Assembly: GCA_018665025.1 (NCBI GenBank)
Contig: JABJED010000092.1
Location: 1 to 37,546, forward strand
From: Gammaproteobacteria bacterium
GTDB taxonomy: Bacteria; Pseudomonadota; Gammaproteobacteria; Pseudomonadales; Azotimanducaceae
DNA: 37,546 nucleotides
Direction: 5' to 3'
The notes beneath the pieces are model-generated. The model made no database searches, was not told where the DNA came from, and saw only the letters and a program-made list of their open reading frames with translations. The position numbers and the translations under genes are program-made. How positions within the stretch are numbered: position 1 is the stretch's first letter; the number at the start of each line of letters is the position of its first letter. Shown here one piece after another: positions 28,581-37,069 of the stretch.

Positions 28581-28645
28581 GTGTACTGGTAGGGGTGTAC
28601 CGGTAGAGGTGTGCTGGTATAGATGTGCTGGTATAGGTGTCGGTC
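28581..28645. repeat. 14-bp imperfect tandem repeats (four units plus partial fifth)
   Basis: GTGTACTGGTAGGG / GTGTACCGGTAGAG / GTGTGCTGGTATAG / ATGTGCTGGTATAG / GTGTCGGTC read consecutively at 28581, 28595, 28609, 28623, 28637. Confidence 0.9.
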
Positions 28646-28662
28646 ATGCTGTCGCTGGATTA

Positions 28663-28681
28663 TTGTGCCGCCCGGGCACAA
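28663..28681. promoter_or_regulatory. Perfect inverted repeat TTGTGCC-GCCCG-GGCACAA upstream of gapdh-arsJ
   Basis: 7-bp arms with 5-nt spacer, 30 nt before the gapdh ATG; candidate operator or RNA hairpin. Confidence 0.5.
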
Positions 28682-28711
28682 GGGTAGTTTAAACACGAAG
28701 GCGGTCTTCAT

Positions 28712-29725
28712 ATGACAATTAAAGTTGGAATAAACGGTTTTGGCCGCATGGGTCGACTCACCCTGCGCGCAGCTTTTGACTGGGACGGGATTGAGTTTAT
28801 CCATGTCAATGATCCTGCGGGGGATGCGGAAACATTTGCCCACCTTCTTACCTTTGATTCAGTTCATGGTCGTTGGCACCACAACGCGGATGCCGAGAGC
28901 GGCGGCGACAGCATCGTCATTGATGGCCGCAAGATTGGCTTTACCAGAAACGAAACCATTAGTGAGACTAACTGGTCTGGTTGCGACATCGTCATTGAAG
29001 CTTCAGGAAAAATGAAAACCAAAGCCGTACTGCAGTCTTATCTGGATCAGGGTGTTCAGCGAGTAGTGGTCACGGCGCCAGTGAAAGAAGAGGGAGTGCT
29101 GAATATTGTTATGGGAGTGAATCAGCAGCTCTATGATCCTTCTATTCACCCTATTGTGACGGCTGCGTCCTGCACCACAAATTGCCTTGGGCCCGTTGTC
29201 AAGGTGCTGCACGAGAACCTCGGCATTGTGCATGGCAGTATGACGACGATTCACAGTGTCACCAATACCCAGACTATTCTGGATGCGGCGCATAAAGACC
29301 TGCGCCGGGCGCGCGCCAGTGGGATGAGCCTGATACCTACCACCACTGGATCAGCCACTGCGATTACTCACCTGTTCCCTGAGCTGGAGGGCAAGTTAAA
29401 CGGTCACGCCATACGCGTTCCTTTAGCCAATGCGTCATTGACTGATTGTGTGTTCGAGGTGAAGCATGCGACAACCGAGCAAGCGGTAAACGAGCTTTAC
29501 AAATTGGCGGCAGACAATGAATTGAAGGGGATTCTTGGTTATGAGGAGCGGCCACTCGTATCCATTGATTACAGGACTGATCCGCGCTCCAGTATTATTG
29601 ATGCATTGTCTACGATGGTGATTAATGCCACGCAGGTAAAATTGTATGTTTGGTATGACAATGAATGGGGTTACGCCAATCGTACCGCTGAGCTGATGCG
29701 GATGGTGGGGCAGTCTGCCTCATGA
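28712..29725 (+). CDS. gapdh: ArsJ-associated glyceraldehyde-3-phosphate dehydrogenase
   Basis: [34 protein letters not shown]; active site [26 protein letters not shown]; immediately followed by arsJ. Confidence 0.94.
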   Translation: MTIKVGINGFGRMGRLTLRAAFDWDGIEFIHVNDPAGDAETFAHLLTFDSVHGRWHHNADAESGGDSIVIDGRKIGFTRNETISETNWSGCDIVIEASGKMKTKAVLQSYLDQGVQRVVVTAPVKEEGVLNIVMGVNQQLYDPSIHPIVTAASCTTNCLGPVVKVLHENLGIVHGSMTTIHSVTNTQTILDAAHKDLRRARASGMSLIPTTTGSATAITHLFPELEGKLNGHAIRVPLANASLTDCVFEVKHATTEQAVNELYKLAADNELKGILGYEERPLVSIDYRTDPRSSIIDALSTMVINATQVKLYVWYDNEWGYANRTAELMRMVGQSAS

Positions 29726-29760
29726 AAACAATGTCGTGAAGAATCAATGAGCCTTTTTTT

Positions 29761-30996
29761 ATGAGGGCGGTTTCAGGGTTATCTGCTGATGTCAGGCAGT
29801 ACCTGGTGATCACCGGTAACTACTGGGCATTCACGTTGACCGATGGTGCCCTGCGCATGTTGGTGGTGTTGCACTTCCATACACTAGGCTACTCCCCTCT
29901 TGAGGTTGCCTTGTTGTTTGTGTTTTACGAGCTTTTTGGTGTGGTGACCAGTCTTGTCGGTGGCTGGCTGGGGGCACGAATCGGTCTGAACCGCACCATG
30001 AATATTGGGCTGGGTCTGCAAGTGTTTGCGCTAGGTATGCTGCTAGTGCCGAGCACCATGTTGACCGTTGCTTGGGTGATGGGTGCGCAGGCAATGTCCG
30101 GCATCGCCAAAGACCTTAATAAAATGAGTGCGAAAAGCGCAATCAAGCTGCTGGTTCCGGACAAAGAACAGTTAACGCTCTACCGGTGGGTCGCGTTGCT
30201 GACGGGTTCCAAGAACGCACTGAAGGGAGGTGGTTTCTTCTTAGGGGGTGTTCTACTGACGTGGTTAGGTTTCTATCATGCCGTTCTAGTGATGGCACTC
30301 TTTTTAGCGTTGGTTTGGCTGGCCAGTCTTGTGAGCTTAAGAAAAGAGCTGGGTAAGGCAAAAAGCAAACCGAAATTTTCTGAGATGTTTTCAAAAAGCA
30401 AAGCCATCAATACCCTTTCGTTGGCGCGGTTGTTTTTGTTCGGTGCAAGAGATGTATGGTTCGTGATTGCGCTACCCGTGTACCTGGCTACCAATCTTGG
30501 TTGGGATTATTGGTTCGTTGGTGGTTTTCTGGCTAGCTGGGTGATTGGCTACGGCATAGTGCAAGCGTTTGCTCCGCGCCTAACAGGGATAGTCGAGGGA
30601 AAGCTGCCGGATGGGAAAAGTGCTTTCATTTGGGCCGCTGTGCTTTCTGTTATACCGGCGTTGATTGCATTGTCGATGACAGCGGACATGGTGCCTGCGC
30701 TGGTGCTGCCGATCGGGCTTCTTGTTTTCGGCGCCTTGTTTGCCGTGAATTCGTCCCTGCACAGTTACCTGATTGTGAGTTATGCAGACAAAGATGGGGT
30801 GTCGATGGATGTGGGTTTCTATTATATGGCGAACGCCATGGGTAGACTGATTGGTACCGTTTTATCCGGCGGGGTATTCCAGGTTTATGGAATGGTCGCC
30901 TGTTTATGGGTGTCGGCGCTGTTCGTCACTCTGGCAGCCTTGCTCTCACTGGCTTTGCCGGCACAGGCTGCTCCAACACAAGCTTTTCTAAAATAG
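29761..30996 (+). CDS. arsJ: Organoarsenical efflux MFS transporter ArsJ
   Basis: MFS protein RQYLVITGNYWAFTLTDGALRMLVVLHFHTLGYSPLEVALLFVFYELFGVVTSLVGGWLGARIGLNRTMNIGLGLQ, next to gapdh. Confidence 0.88.
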   Translation: MRAVSGLSADVRQYLVITGNYWAFTLTDGALRMLVVLHFHTLGYSPLEVALLFVFYELFGVVTSLVGGWLGARIGLNRTMNIGLGLQVFALGMLLVPSTMLTVAWVMGAQAMSGIAKDLNKMSAKSAIKLLVPDKEQLTLYRWVALLTGSKNALKGGGFFLGGVLLTWLGFYHAVLVMALFLALVWLASLVSLRKELGKAKSKPKFSEMFSKSKAINTLSLARLFLFGARDVWFVIALPVYLATNLGWDYWFVGGFLASWVIGYGIVQAFAPRLTGIVEGKLPDGKSAFIWAAVLSVIPALIALSMTADMVPALVLPIGLLVFGALFAVNSSLHSYLIVSYADKDGVSMDVGFYYMANAMGRLIGTVLSGGVFQVYGMVACLWVSALFVTLAALLSLALPAQAAPTQAFLK

Positions 30997-31052
30997 GGGT
31001 TATCGGCACATAGATCACACCAAGTGCAGGTTCACCAATTCCACAGGCTACC

Positions 31053-31334
31053 GTGTTGTGCTTAGGTATTTTGTCAGAAACACGGGTGGTGACCTGGCCG
31101 ATATTCCTGATTGTGCTTCAGGGTCTAACGATGGGTCGCATTGGATTCATTGACGATCACTTTAGCCAAATCGCATCGCGTCTGGTATTTTTAATCTGCT
31201 TGCCGATACTACTATTTACCGCTACTAGCCAGATCAACCTGGCCATGACGACTACGTTGGTCTGTGTTTTATTCTGCAAAATTGTCTGCATTCGGCCGAA
31301 AGTCGCCCGAGGGTTCAACCGAGTAATTACTTAG
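31053..31334 (+). pseudogene. Probable remnant of an AEC (auxin efflux carrier) family transporter, N-terminal part
   Basis: IFLIVLQGLTMGRIGFIDDHFSQIASRLVFLICLPILLFTATSQINL resembles the first AEC helices; only 93 aa, overlaps the 3' end of the opposite-strand peptidase. Confidence 0.45.
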
Positions 31335-31852
31335 TCGCCGGGAGAAAAACACCAATGCCAGGGTTCATAGTCAATGCCCAGCGGATTGTCTTTAGGATAG
31401 CTGAGGTGGAAGTTGAACTCAGCGGCATTATCGCAGAGCCAGGCAAATGCCGGGTGGTTCTCAAACGCTGACTCAAGCGGCTTGCCGTCACCAGCATGAA
31501 GGTCCAGCGCGCGACCGGTGTGGTGCTCGCTGTAACCGGGGATGGCGTTTACCAGGAGTATGTCGGCAATTAACCTGCCTTCTTCCAGTTTCCGGTGAAT
31601 AAGCCCGCACTGGTATTCGATGGAGCGGTGCGCAGACACGAGATTTAGCTCCAAGCCATTAGATTTTGCGGCAGTTTTCATCTCACACCAGGCCTCAAAG
31701 GTTCGCAGCGTCATTTGTTGTGGCCGATCAAATAGATCCAGGCCGGCGTCAACGAGATCCGTACATTCCTCGCAGGGGGGCATCTGAGATGCTTCAATGA
31801 ATTCTTCGGTGATGCCGAGTTCCTTTAGGACTTGGGCCAGATTAAAGCTCAT
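31331..31852 (-). CDS. VanY-like D-alanyl-D-alanine carboxypeptidase (peptidase M15)
   Basis: LVSAHRSIEYQCGLIHRKL...AIPGYSEHHTGRALDLHAGDGKPLESAF...PKDNPLGIDYEPWHWCF; SEHHTGRALD and EPWHW metal-binding motifs. Start MSFNLAQ at 31852. Confidence 0.88.
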   Translation of the reverse strand: MSFNLAQVLKELGITEEFIEASQMPPCEECTDLVDAGLDLFDRPQQMTLRTFEAWCEMKTAAKSNGLELNLVSAHRSIEYQCGLIHRKLEEGRLIADILLVNAIPGYSEHHTGRALDLHAGDGKPLESAFENHPAFAWLCDNAAEFNFHLSYPKDNPLGIDYEPWHWCFSPGD

Positions 31853-32121
31853 TGGGTGACTACATCGACACTGAACGTTACATCCAGGCCGAGTGTTGCA
31901 AGGATGATGTACACCTGTACAAGGAAGAGAAACTTGAAGGCGGTAGTGCCATGAGATTGGCGGAGGGTAGCGCAGAAGGGGGCGTGGATTGGGGTTGCGT
32001 AATTGGAGCAAAACGCGACATTGGCCGATAATAGCAGTTCACTATCTGCTAATTGCTCCAATTCAACTGAGGCAACTGTTTCGGTTGGAACGGTTTCCTC
32101 AATTAGTTCTTCGTCTGTCAT
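31849..32121 (-). CDS. Small hypothetical protein overlapping the VanY-like gene start
   Basis: 90-aa ORF MTDEELIEETVPTETVASVELEQLADSELL...TAFKFLFLVQVYIILATLGLDVTFSVDVVTQ; stop overlaps next ATG (ATGA). Confidence 0.4.
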   Translation of the reverse strand: MTDEELIEETVPTETVASVELEQLADSELLLSANVAFCSNYATPIHAPFCATLRQSHGTTAFKFLFLVQVYIILATLGLDVTFSVDVVTQ

Positions 32122-32213
32122 AGGGGAATTCTAGCACTCACCGCGTAAATGTATTGTTGCCCGTCAGCCGCATCATACCCGCGATAGGATTAAGGGCAGG
32201 AAAGTTTCATTTT

Positions 32214-32981
32214 TTAGTCACGAACGACGATACAGCCAGTCTTGTTGCGGGGGTTGGCCTTGTACCGGGAACAAAAGTCGCTCGCGGAAGACGCTGAACT
32301 GAAACTACCTGCCTGTACCCTCCACACGGCCTCGGGCCCGGATGTCCCTTCCCGGTAGACAGGATCCAACCCTTCGAGTAACAAATGACCGCTGGCGAAA
32401 GCCTGGTGCCAGAGCTGCTCGGCACCACTAATGCTGCTCATGGCGCCGAGTTGTATACGGTAGGTTTTGCCGTGGTTTACCTCATCGTTTGAAGATTGGA
32501 ATCGAATGTCGTTGGGCAATCGAAAATTCCAGCTTCGTGACCATGCTATGGGTTCTGCAACCTTTGCTATTTCTGCCTCTCCGGTTAGCGTCGAGAGCTT
32601 ATCTCTGGCGCCCGGGTGTCCTGAATTGACTGCCCTAGATAACCATTCTTTTGCGGCTTCCGTATCTTTGGTAACACCCACACCATCAATCAGCATAGTG
32701 CCAACGTTGTACTGGGACGACGGATGCCCTTGCAAAGCGGCCTCCAGGTACCAGTGGAAGGATTGCTCAAGGTCGACGGCAGTACTTTCACCGTACTTGT
32801 ACATCATGGCTAGGATAGCCTGGGATCTGGCATCACCATTTCTGGCTAACTCAGTGAAAGCCTCGAAAGCTGTGCCGTAGTCTTTGTTACGATAGGCTTG
32901 AGATGCTGCTTCTATGTCGGCAATCGCGCGGAATGAGGAGGCAAGCAGGAGGATAATGGTCAAAATTCGCATGTTAGTCAT
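32214..32981 (-). CDS. Sel1-repeat and SPOR-domain protein, secreted
   Basis: Signal peptide MRILTIILLLASSFRAIA; Sel1-like repeats (AILAMMYKYGESTAVDLEQSFHWYLEAALQGHPSSQYNVGTMLIDGVGV); C-terminal YRIQLGAM...WRVQAGSFSSASSASDFCSRYK SPOR. Confidence 0.8.
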   Translation of the reverse strand: MTNMRILTIILLLASSFRAIADIEAASQAYRNKDYGTAFEAFTELARNGDARSQAILAMMYKYGESTAVDLEQSFHWYLEAALQGHPSSQYNVGTMLIDGVGVTKDTEAAKEWLSRAVNSGHPGARDKLSTLTGEAEIAKVAEPIAWSRSWNFRLPNDIRFQSSNDEVNHGKTYRIQLGAMSSISGAEQLWHQAFASGHLLLEGLDPVYREGTSGPEAVWRVQAGSFSSASSASDFCSRYKANPRNKTGCIVVRD

Positions 32982-33098
32982 CTTAACATGCTGACTTTTA
33001 GCCGTGTTAACGCCAGATCGAGGATCAATATTGTGAAGTTGAACCATTTTGGCGCATTATCGGACACATTCATCATAACGGGCTGTAAATAGGCAAAT

Positions 33099-33764
33099 AT
33101 GTCAATTGATGATCTCGAGACAAAGCGAGGCGGCGACGACGCTGAGCATTTGGAGCTGTTGAAACGGATAGCGGTGAAGGACAGGGTTGCCTTCGAGAAA
33201 CTCTATAACCGAATGCACCCTCAGCTTACGAGGTATCTGAGTCGGATGTTGCGCAGGCCAGAACTGGTGGAAGAAGTCGTCTCTGACACTCTGTTCGTCG
33301 TCTGGGAGAAGGCCTCAGGGTTTGAGGGGCGGTCGAAAGTTTCCACATGGATTACCGGCATCGCTTACCTCAAGGGGATTAAAGCCCTCGATAAACTGAA
33401 GAAGATGCCGGAGCAAAATGCCGAGGAAATACATGAATACGATAATCTTGCAGACAGCCAGAATCTCATTAGCAAGATTGGATTGGACGAGTGGTTGGGC
33501 AACGGCCTGGACCGGATATCGGCTGACCAGCGCAGCGTTGTTGAGTTGACTTATTTTTCGGGGCATTCCTATCTGGAAATAGCTGAGATAATGAACTGCC
33601 CCGTAAATACCGTAAAGACGAGGATGTTTCACGCTCGCCGACGGTTAGCGAAATTGCTGCCGGTGCTTGAACATCATTCTGACAGCAACAAAGTGGATGA
33701 AATCATTCGAGAGAAAAGTACTGATCAAAAGATATTGCCTGAAAACGGTACAGGAAGAGAGTAG
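33099..33764 (+). CDS. ECF-type RNA polymerase sigma factor
   Basis: AFEKLYNRMHPQLTRYLSRMLRRPELVEEVVSDTLFVVWEKASGFEGRSKVSTWITGIAY; sigma4 RSVVELTYFSGHSYLEIAEIMNCPVNTVKTRMFHARRRLAKLL. Confidence 0.95.
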   Translation: MSIDDLETKRGGDDAEHLELLKRIAVKDRVAFEKLYNRMHPQLTRYLSRMLRRPELVEEVVSDTLFVVWEKASGFEGRSKVSTWITGIAYLKGIKALDKLKKMPEQNAEEIHEYDNLADSQNLISKIGLDEWLGNGLDRISADQRSVVELTYFSGHSYLEIAEIMNCPVNTVKTRMFHARRRLAKLLPVLEHHSDSNKVDEIIREKSTDQKILPENGTGRE

Positions 33765-33768
33765 AGAA

Positions 33769-34428
33769 TTGATCAAGCGTAAAGAACACGAACAGACAAT
33801 GTTGTTTTTGCCCTGGTATGTTAACAATACATTAAGGGGGCGGGATGCTGACCTCGTACTGCGTCATCTGGCTCATTGTGAGGACTGCCAGGAAGAGCGT
33901 GATCGACTGTATGAGCTTCAGCAGATTGTCTGCGAACCCGATCTAATAACGCAGGATCGTAATAACTCTTTTCGAAAAGTCCTCGCTCGTATAGACGTGT
34001 CGGAAAGGAATAAAGTTAGTGTGCGAGAGGTCCCGGTTCGCTCCCACCGAATCCTGGGTTTTTCTGTCGGTTTGACGACGGCTGCACTCGCGGCCTCAGT
34101 ACTGGCGCTAGTCATTGGCGGGACGCAGTTTCTGAGCCCGGGCCGGGTAGGTGACGAGTTTCAGACATTGAGTATTGAACCGCCGGTGCCCGTGAATTAC
34201 GAGTCCGGTAAAGTTGAGCGTCTGGAGTTAGGGTTCAAAACACCGATTCCTGCGATGACGCTAAGGCAGGCGCTCATCGAAACAGGCTCAAACATCGTCA
34301 GTGGCCCTGATGAAAACGGTAGCTACATCGTGGAATTGGTGGTGCCTAACGAGACCAGTTCAGATGCTTTTCTGAATCAGCTTCAGCAAATAGATGGTGT
34401 TGAGTATGCAGATTTCACGAACCGGTAG
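33769..34428 (+). CDS. Membrane anti-sigma factor with zinc-finger (ZAS-like) domain
   Basis: ADLVLRHLAHCEDCQEERDRLYELQ HxxxCxxC; single TM GFSVGLTTAALAASVLALVIGG. A TTG at 33769 with AGGAAGAGAG upstream is a plausible start; the ORF is open from 33667. Confidence 0.82.
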   Translation: MIKRKEHEQTMLFLPWYVNNTLRGRDADLVLRHLAHCEDCQEERDRLYELQQIVCEPDLITQDRNNSFRKVLARIDVSERNKVSVREVPVRSHRILGFSVGLTTAALAASVLALVIGGTQFLSPGRVGDEFQTLSIEPPVPVNYESGKVERLELGFKTPIPAMTLRQALIETGSNIVSGPDENGSYIVELVVPNETSSDAFLNQLQQIDGVEYADFTNR

Positions 34429-35680
34429 TGCCGTATTTCTGCTTTTTATCATTGCGGGTTGTGCGTCAACGCCGCCATTGGACATCTACGCCAGTAATGT
34501 TGTGTTCACTGTTCCTTATGCACAATCAGGCAATCAACTTACCAGCGGCTTCACCCAAGACGCTTCAGTGGACGAACCGGCTGCTCAAAACCTTATCCAG
34601 GCGGTGCTCCGGTTTCATGGTCTAACAAAGGTCTCGCAGTTCACGATTCAGGCACTCAAAGTAGAAGCTGTGGTTGCGGAGTTTGGCCCCAGTCGAAACC
34701 TTGATGACGTGGTGTCTGCCCTGTCGGCAGACAACAGGGTCCAATCAGTACAATCCGTAAAACCCTATACGCTAATGTCCTACAACGATCCGTACTTTGT
34801 GCTGCAAAGTACGGTTAATGGGGATCAAATAGATAGTATCCACCAGATTTCTACAGGTAAGAACGTCGTGGTTGGGATTGTCGATACCGGCGTCGATCGA
34901 TGGCACCCGGAGTTAATCGATAACATTGTGTACACCAAAAATCTGGTTGATTACGATCAGGATTCTTTCGACAGCGACGAGCATGGTACAGCGGTTGCCG
35001 GAGTGATTGCATCGGCTGCGAATAATGACCTGGGTATCGTTGGTGTTGCCCCTGACGTTCAACTGATGGTCTTCAAGGCTTGTCATCAGGAAAAGGCATC
35101 CCGGCGAACCTCATGCGATTCCTTGTCAATCATCAAGGCGCTGGCTGATGTGCTGGTCCAACAACCGGACATTCTGAACCTTAGCCTGTCGGGCCCGAGA
35201 GATGTCATCATTGCGCGGTTGCTTCGGGAGGTTTACCGGAATGGTATTGTCGTGTTAGGTGCTGTTGATGAATCCAGAGGGCTGGCAGAGTCGTTCCCGG
35301 CAAACATGGAGGAGGTCATCGCGGTTGGTACCGCTATCAATCTTGGAGGGGGATTCACTAATGTGTTGCTTGCACCGGGGACCGACATGTTAACAACGGC
35401 GCCAGGTGCTACTTACGGGTTTAAATCAGGTAGTTCGATGGCGACAGCGTACGTGTCGGGGATAGTAGCGTTGATGAAAGAGCGTAATCCTGCGCTATCC
35501 AATGCTGAGGTTTATGGAGACCTGCGTGCTTCAACCCGGTTTGATGAGAACGATCTGCCAGTCGTCGATATGTGCCTGGCAGTAAACACGACAATAGAAT
35601 CTGCTCACGAATGTGAGCGGATTCCAAGCATGGCTGTGAGTGGTCAGGGTGTTACAAATAGCTTCCAGCCAGCGAACTAA
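34406..35680 (+). CDS. Subtilisin-like (S8) serine protease lipoprotein
   Basis: Lipobox FIIAGC; catalytic triad GIVDTGVDRWHPEL, DEHGTAVAGVIA, GSSMATAYVSGIVALM; start at 34406 overlaps the anti-sigma gene. Confidence 0.9.
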   Translation: MQISRTGSAVFLLFIIAGCASTPPLDIYASNVVFTVPYAQSGNQLTSGFTQDASVDEPAAQNLIQAVLRFHGLTKVSQFTIQALKVEAVVAEFGPSRNLDDVVSALSADNRVQSVQSVKPYTLMSYNDPYFVLQSTVNGDQIDSIHQISTGKNVVVGIVDTGVDRWHPELIDNIVYTKNLVDYDQDSFDSDEHGTAVAGVIASAANNDLGIVGVAPDVQLMVFKACHQEKASRRTSCDSLSIIKALADVLVQQPDILNLSLSGPRDVIIARLLREVYRNGIVVLGAVDESRGLAESFPANMEEVIAVGTAINLGGGFTNVLLAPGTDMLTTAPGATYGFKSGSSMATAYVSGIVALMKERNPALSNAEVYGDLRASTRFDENDLPVVDMCLAVNTTIESAHECERIPSMAVSGQGVTNSFQPAN

Positions 35681-36587
35681 TAGTTTCGAAAAATTCCGCC
35701 TGGGTTTCTGCCAGTATTTCAGCAACCGGTTTTACCGACTCAATGCGACCTGCGACCTGACCCGACAATGGAATCGCTGCCTCCATGTCCCCACCGAAGT
35801 AAAGATCCAGTGCACTACCGAATTCAGACATGGCATTGGTCTCCGGGTCCCGCTCAAGTCTTGAAGTTCGCTCGGTTCGAAGCGCTCGAAGTGCCGGAGA
35901 GTGGAATTTGTTGAGAAACACCGTGCCGGTTTCTTTGGCATCGACTATCGCATTTTTCCAGTTATCGTGGACCGGGGACTCGGCTGCAGACACCATTCGG
36001 GTGCCCATCTGGATGCCTTCTGCACCGAGGGAAAATGCGGCTGCCATGGTTTTGCCGTCGATAAATCCACCTGCTGCGATAATGGGCACGTCTACTTTGG
36101 ATCGAACCAGTGGCAAGAGAACCATGGAGGCTACGTCATTGGGGTTCTTGAATCCGCCGCCTTCGCCGCCTTCCACAATCAGGCCATCAACGCCTGCCGC
36201 CACAGCTTTTAGCGCGGCGGCCAGGGTTGGCACGACATGAAATACCATGAGGCCACCGGCTTTCAGGTCCGCTGTATACTTCATCGGGGATCCCGCGGAA
36301 GTTGTGACGAATTTGATTCCCTGGTCAATGACGAACTGAACGATATTGGGATCCCTGACAAACGCCTGGGCGATATTGACGCCAAACGGTTTGTCGGTCA
36401 GATCCCGCATTTTTTTGATCTCAACCTTGATCGCATCCAGTTCACCGGAAGAAGTCTCGATGATTCCCATGCCACCCGCATTGCTGACCGCGGAGGCAAG
36501 TTGCGAGCGTGCAATCCAGCCCATGGGAGCCTGAACGATGGGTAGTTCGACTCCTAGCATTTCTGTGACGCGATTTTTAAATTTCAT
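35652..36587 (-). CDS. Nitronate monooxygenase (2-nitropropane dioxygenase-like)
   Basis: VELPIVQAPMGWIARSQLASAVSNAGGMGIIETSSG; VDGLIVEGGEGGGF; PIIAAGGFIDGKTMAAAFSLGAEGIQMGTRM. Confidence 0.92.
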   Translation of the reverse strand: MKFKNRVTEMLGVELPIVQAPMGWIARSQLASAVSNAGGMGIIETSSGELDAIKVEIKKMRDLTDKPFGVNIAQAFVRDPNIVQFVIDQGIKFVTTSAGSPMKYTADLKAGGLMVFHVVPTLAAALKAVAAGVDGLIVEGGEGGGFKNPNDVASMVLLPLVRSKVDVPIIAAGGFIDGKTMAAAFSLGAEGIQMGTRMVSAAESPVHDNWKNAIVDAKETGTVFLNKFHSPALRALRTERTSRLERDPETNAMSEFGSALDLYFGGDMEAAIPLSGQVAGRIESVKPVAEILAETQAEFFETISSLAGSYL

Positions 36588-36595
36588 AGTGTCTC

Positions 36596-37069
36596 TCAGG
36601 TACGTTCAAAGTGGCGGTAAGTATAGTTAATGTTCGAGGTGAAGGTTTTTTCCTCGACGAGGTTGAAATTATCCGGTACATCCGGGAACAGGACGTCGCC
36701 GTCGACCTTGGTATGAATAGTCGTTAGGTGGATTTCGTCGGCGATAACGAGGGCCTGTCGGTATAGTTCACCGCCACCGGCAATAAAGATAGGCTTATTG
36801 ATTTCTGCGGCTCTAGCAATCGCCAGTTCCAGGCTGGTACTGGTTTCACATCCTGTTATGGCCAGGTCTGGATCTCGGCTTACCACAATAGTGGTTCTTC
36901 CTGGCAGTGGGCGGCCGATACTCTGGAAGGTTTTCCGACCCATAATCAATGTACCATTTATGGTGATCCGCTTGAAAAGCGCCTGCTCACCCTTAACTTT
37001 CCATGGGATCTCCAGGCCACGACCAATAACCTGGTTCTCTGCCTGTGCGGCGACTATTGCAACCTTCAC
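36596..37069 (-). CDS. folA: Dihydrofolate reductase
   Basis: AAQAENQVIGRGLEIPWKVKGEQALFKRITINGTLIMGRKTFQSIGRPLPGRTTIVVSRD; GTG start overlapping the argS stop. Confidence 0.95.
   Translation of the reverse strand: MKVAIVAAQAENQVIGRGLEIPWKVKGEQALFKRITINGTLIMGRKTFQSIGRPLPGRTTIVVSRDPDLAITGCETSTSLELAIARAAEINKPIFIAGGGELYRQALVIADEIHLTTIHTKVDGDVLFPDVPDNFNLVEEKTFTSNINYTYRHFERT

Noticed and set aside
28405-28647. Minus-strand ORF with repeats YTSTSIPAHLYRYTPTSTPST
   Set aside because: It is the translation of the 14-bp tandem repeat and of sequence antisense to the reductase 3' end; no independent coding evidence.
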